Assembly: GCA_001970855.1 (NCBI GenBank)
Contig: LSSN01001814.1
Location: 1 to 19,818, forward strand
DNA: 19,818 nucleotides
Reading direction: 5' to 3'
From: Smittium culicis
Taxonomy: Eukaryota; Kickxellomycota; Harpellomycetes; Harpellales; Legeriomycetaceae
Shown: piece by piece, positions 18,951-19,818 of the stretch
Numbering within the stretch: the first letter of the stretch is position 1
Layout of the letters: each line of letters opens with the position of its first letter
Program-made: the position numbers and the translations under genes
The notes under the pieces: generated by a model
Seen by the model: the letters and a program-made list of their open reading frames with translations, nothing else
Told to the model about the DNA's origin: nothing
Database searches by the model: none

Positions 18951-19789
18951 ATGGGGAAACAAATGATGCGCGATTTCAAGTACGATGGCAGCAAGCCGTA
19001 TACTAAAGGGAAGCCAAAGCACAAGAGCGCCACCGAGAATACGAAAGCGGAGCCAAAAAATCTTGCGCAAATTCGGAAGCGATTGCGCGACATTAGCCGG
19101 TTCATAGCAAAAGTAAATTTCCCTGTTATTTTTTTTTTTACTTTATTCGTATTATATTAGGCGATGAACCATAATCAACTTTTAACCTTTTCAAAACGTT
19201 TGTGTTATAGAGGGATATACCAGCAGTAAAAATGGTCGATTTGGAGCGCGAGCAGAAAGGGCTGCTTTTGAAGAAGGCGCAGCTTGAATCAAATAATGCC
19301 GAGAAGGAGAATGCTAAGAAGTACCACAGAATCAAGTTTTTTGGTAAAAAATTTCAACGTTCCTCTATTTTTATTTTTATTTTTAATTTTAATTTTAATT
19401 TTAATTTTTTTTTCGCCTGGTATTAACTGGCTTTTACTCATACGCAAATTCTACCTATTCAAACATCGCACTTAAACAGACATACTTGTCAATCGCTTTT
19501 TTTAATGCCCCCTCCCCCTTTTTTTTTTCTTTAGTGCTGTTTTTTTTTTTTGCGCTTATTTACACACTATATTTATACAATTTCTGAAATGACAATAAAT
19601 ATATACTATCAATTAACTTGCATTTCTAAAAAATATATATATATATAATGATTATTAGAGAGACAGAATATTTCGAGCATGTTGAAGAAGGTCGAAAAGA
19701 AGCTTGAAGAGTCCGACAGCAGTAGCAGCAAGAAGAAAGATTTAGAGAGCGAAAGATACGAGCTATTCATTGACCTGAACTACACTATC
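18951..19789 (+). CDS. EFG1: rRNA-processing protein EFG1, 5' part (runs off the window)
   Basis: Exons: 18951-19112, 19211-19343, 19659-19789, giving 142 codons so far. EFG1 is a small basic coiled-coil nucleolar protein of the small-subunit processome, needed for 18S rRNA maturation. The evidence is NLAQIRKRLRDISRFI (start of the conserved helix, residues about 37-52), the RDIPAVK continuation after intron 1, KKYHRIKFFERQ across intron 2, and DLNYTI at the end. The last is the family's D-LNY(V/T) segment, normally followed by FPK. Here the sequence after ATC is GTAAAT, a plausible donor at 19790, so the next exon should lie beyond 19818. Reading on instead gives NSYLFLFP, which fits less well. 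The ATG at 18951 begins MGKQMMRDFKYDG and matches the short basic N-terminus. The exon DNA is richer in G+C than the flanks. Intron 2 (315 bp) is the longest in the window. Confidence 0.88.
19366..19413 (+). repeat. T-rich microsatellite in EFG1 intron 2
   Basis: Four exact TTTTAA units run from 19381 to 19404, preceded by TTTTTA units and followed by nine T. A further (AT)n run of about seven units lies at 19633-19647, near the intron's 3' end. Both are simple repeats that make the intron unusually long. Confidence 0.7.
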
Positions 19790-19818
19790 GTAAATTCCTA
19801 CTTATTTTTATTTCCTTA

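Overview
The window is eukaryotic nuclear DNA. It is AT-rich, its genes are cut by short GT-AG introns (61-315 bp, mostly 60-150), and the intergenic spacers are full of poly-A/poly-T runs. The recognisable proteins are fungal-type or pan-eukaryotic. The overall look fits an early-diverging, AT-rich fungus, perhaps Kickxellomycotina/Harpellales (Smittium-like). That placement is inference from composition and gene style, not from any search.

All six genes lie on the + strand. From left to right: (1) a possible decayed transposon recombinase tail at the left edge (3-301); (2) an intronless, secreted proteinase-K-like subtilase (1246-2730); (3) an eight-exon HBS1 ribosome-rescue GTPase with a very long Ser/Asn-rich linker exon (4120-7808); (4) an intronless 502-residue protein I do not recognise, with a possible nuclear localisation signal (8791-10299); (5) a seven-exon CCT gamma chaperonin subunit, CCT3 (11119-13311); (6) a four-exon eIF2A-like initiation factor (15910-18204); (7) the 5' part of EFG1, an rRNA-processing factor that runs off the right edge (18951-).

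Four of the six genes serve protein synthesis or folding: ribosome biogenesis (EFG1), initiation (eIF2A), stalled-ribosome rescue (HBS1) and cytosolic folding (CCT3). Each has its own spacer of about 0.7-2.6 kb, so this is co-location, not an operon. Exon models were built by hand from homology and reading-frame continuity. The coding sums divide by three for HBS1 (2907 nt), CCT3 (1626 nt) and eIF2A (1983 nt), which supports the splice choices.

I found no new multi-gene system. The items most worth a second look are the HBS1 architecture (five consecutive symmetric phase-1 exons, with the only two AAG acceptors in the window flanking the giant linker exon), an NKLE rather than NKxD guanine-specificity motif in HBS1, and a tiny insertion at 3431-3487 with a 13-bp target-site duplication and a poly-A tail. 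I saw no tRNA, rRNA, CRISPR array or complete transposon.
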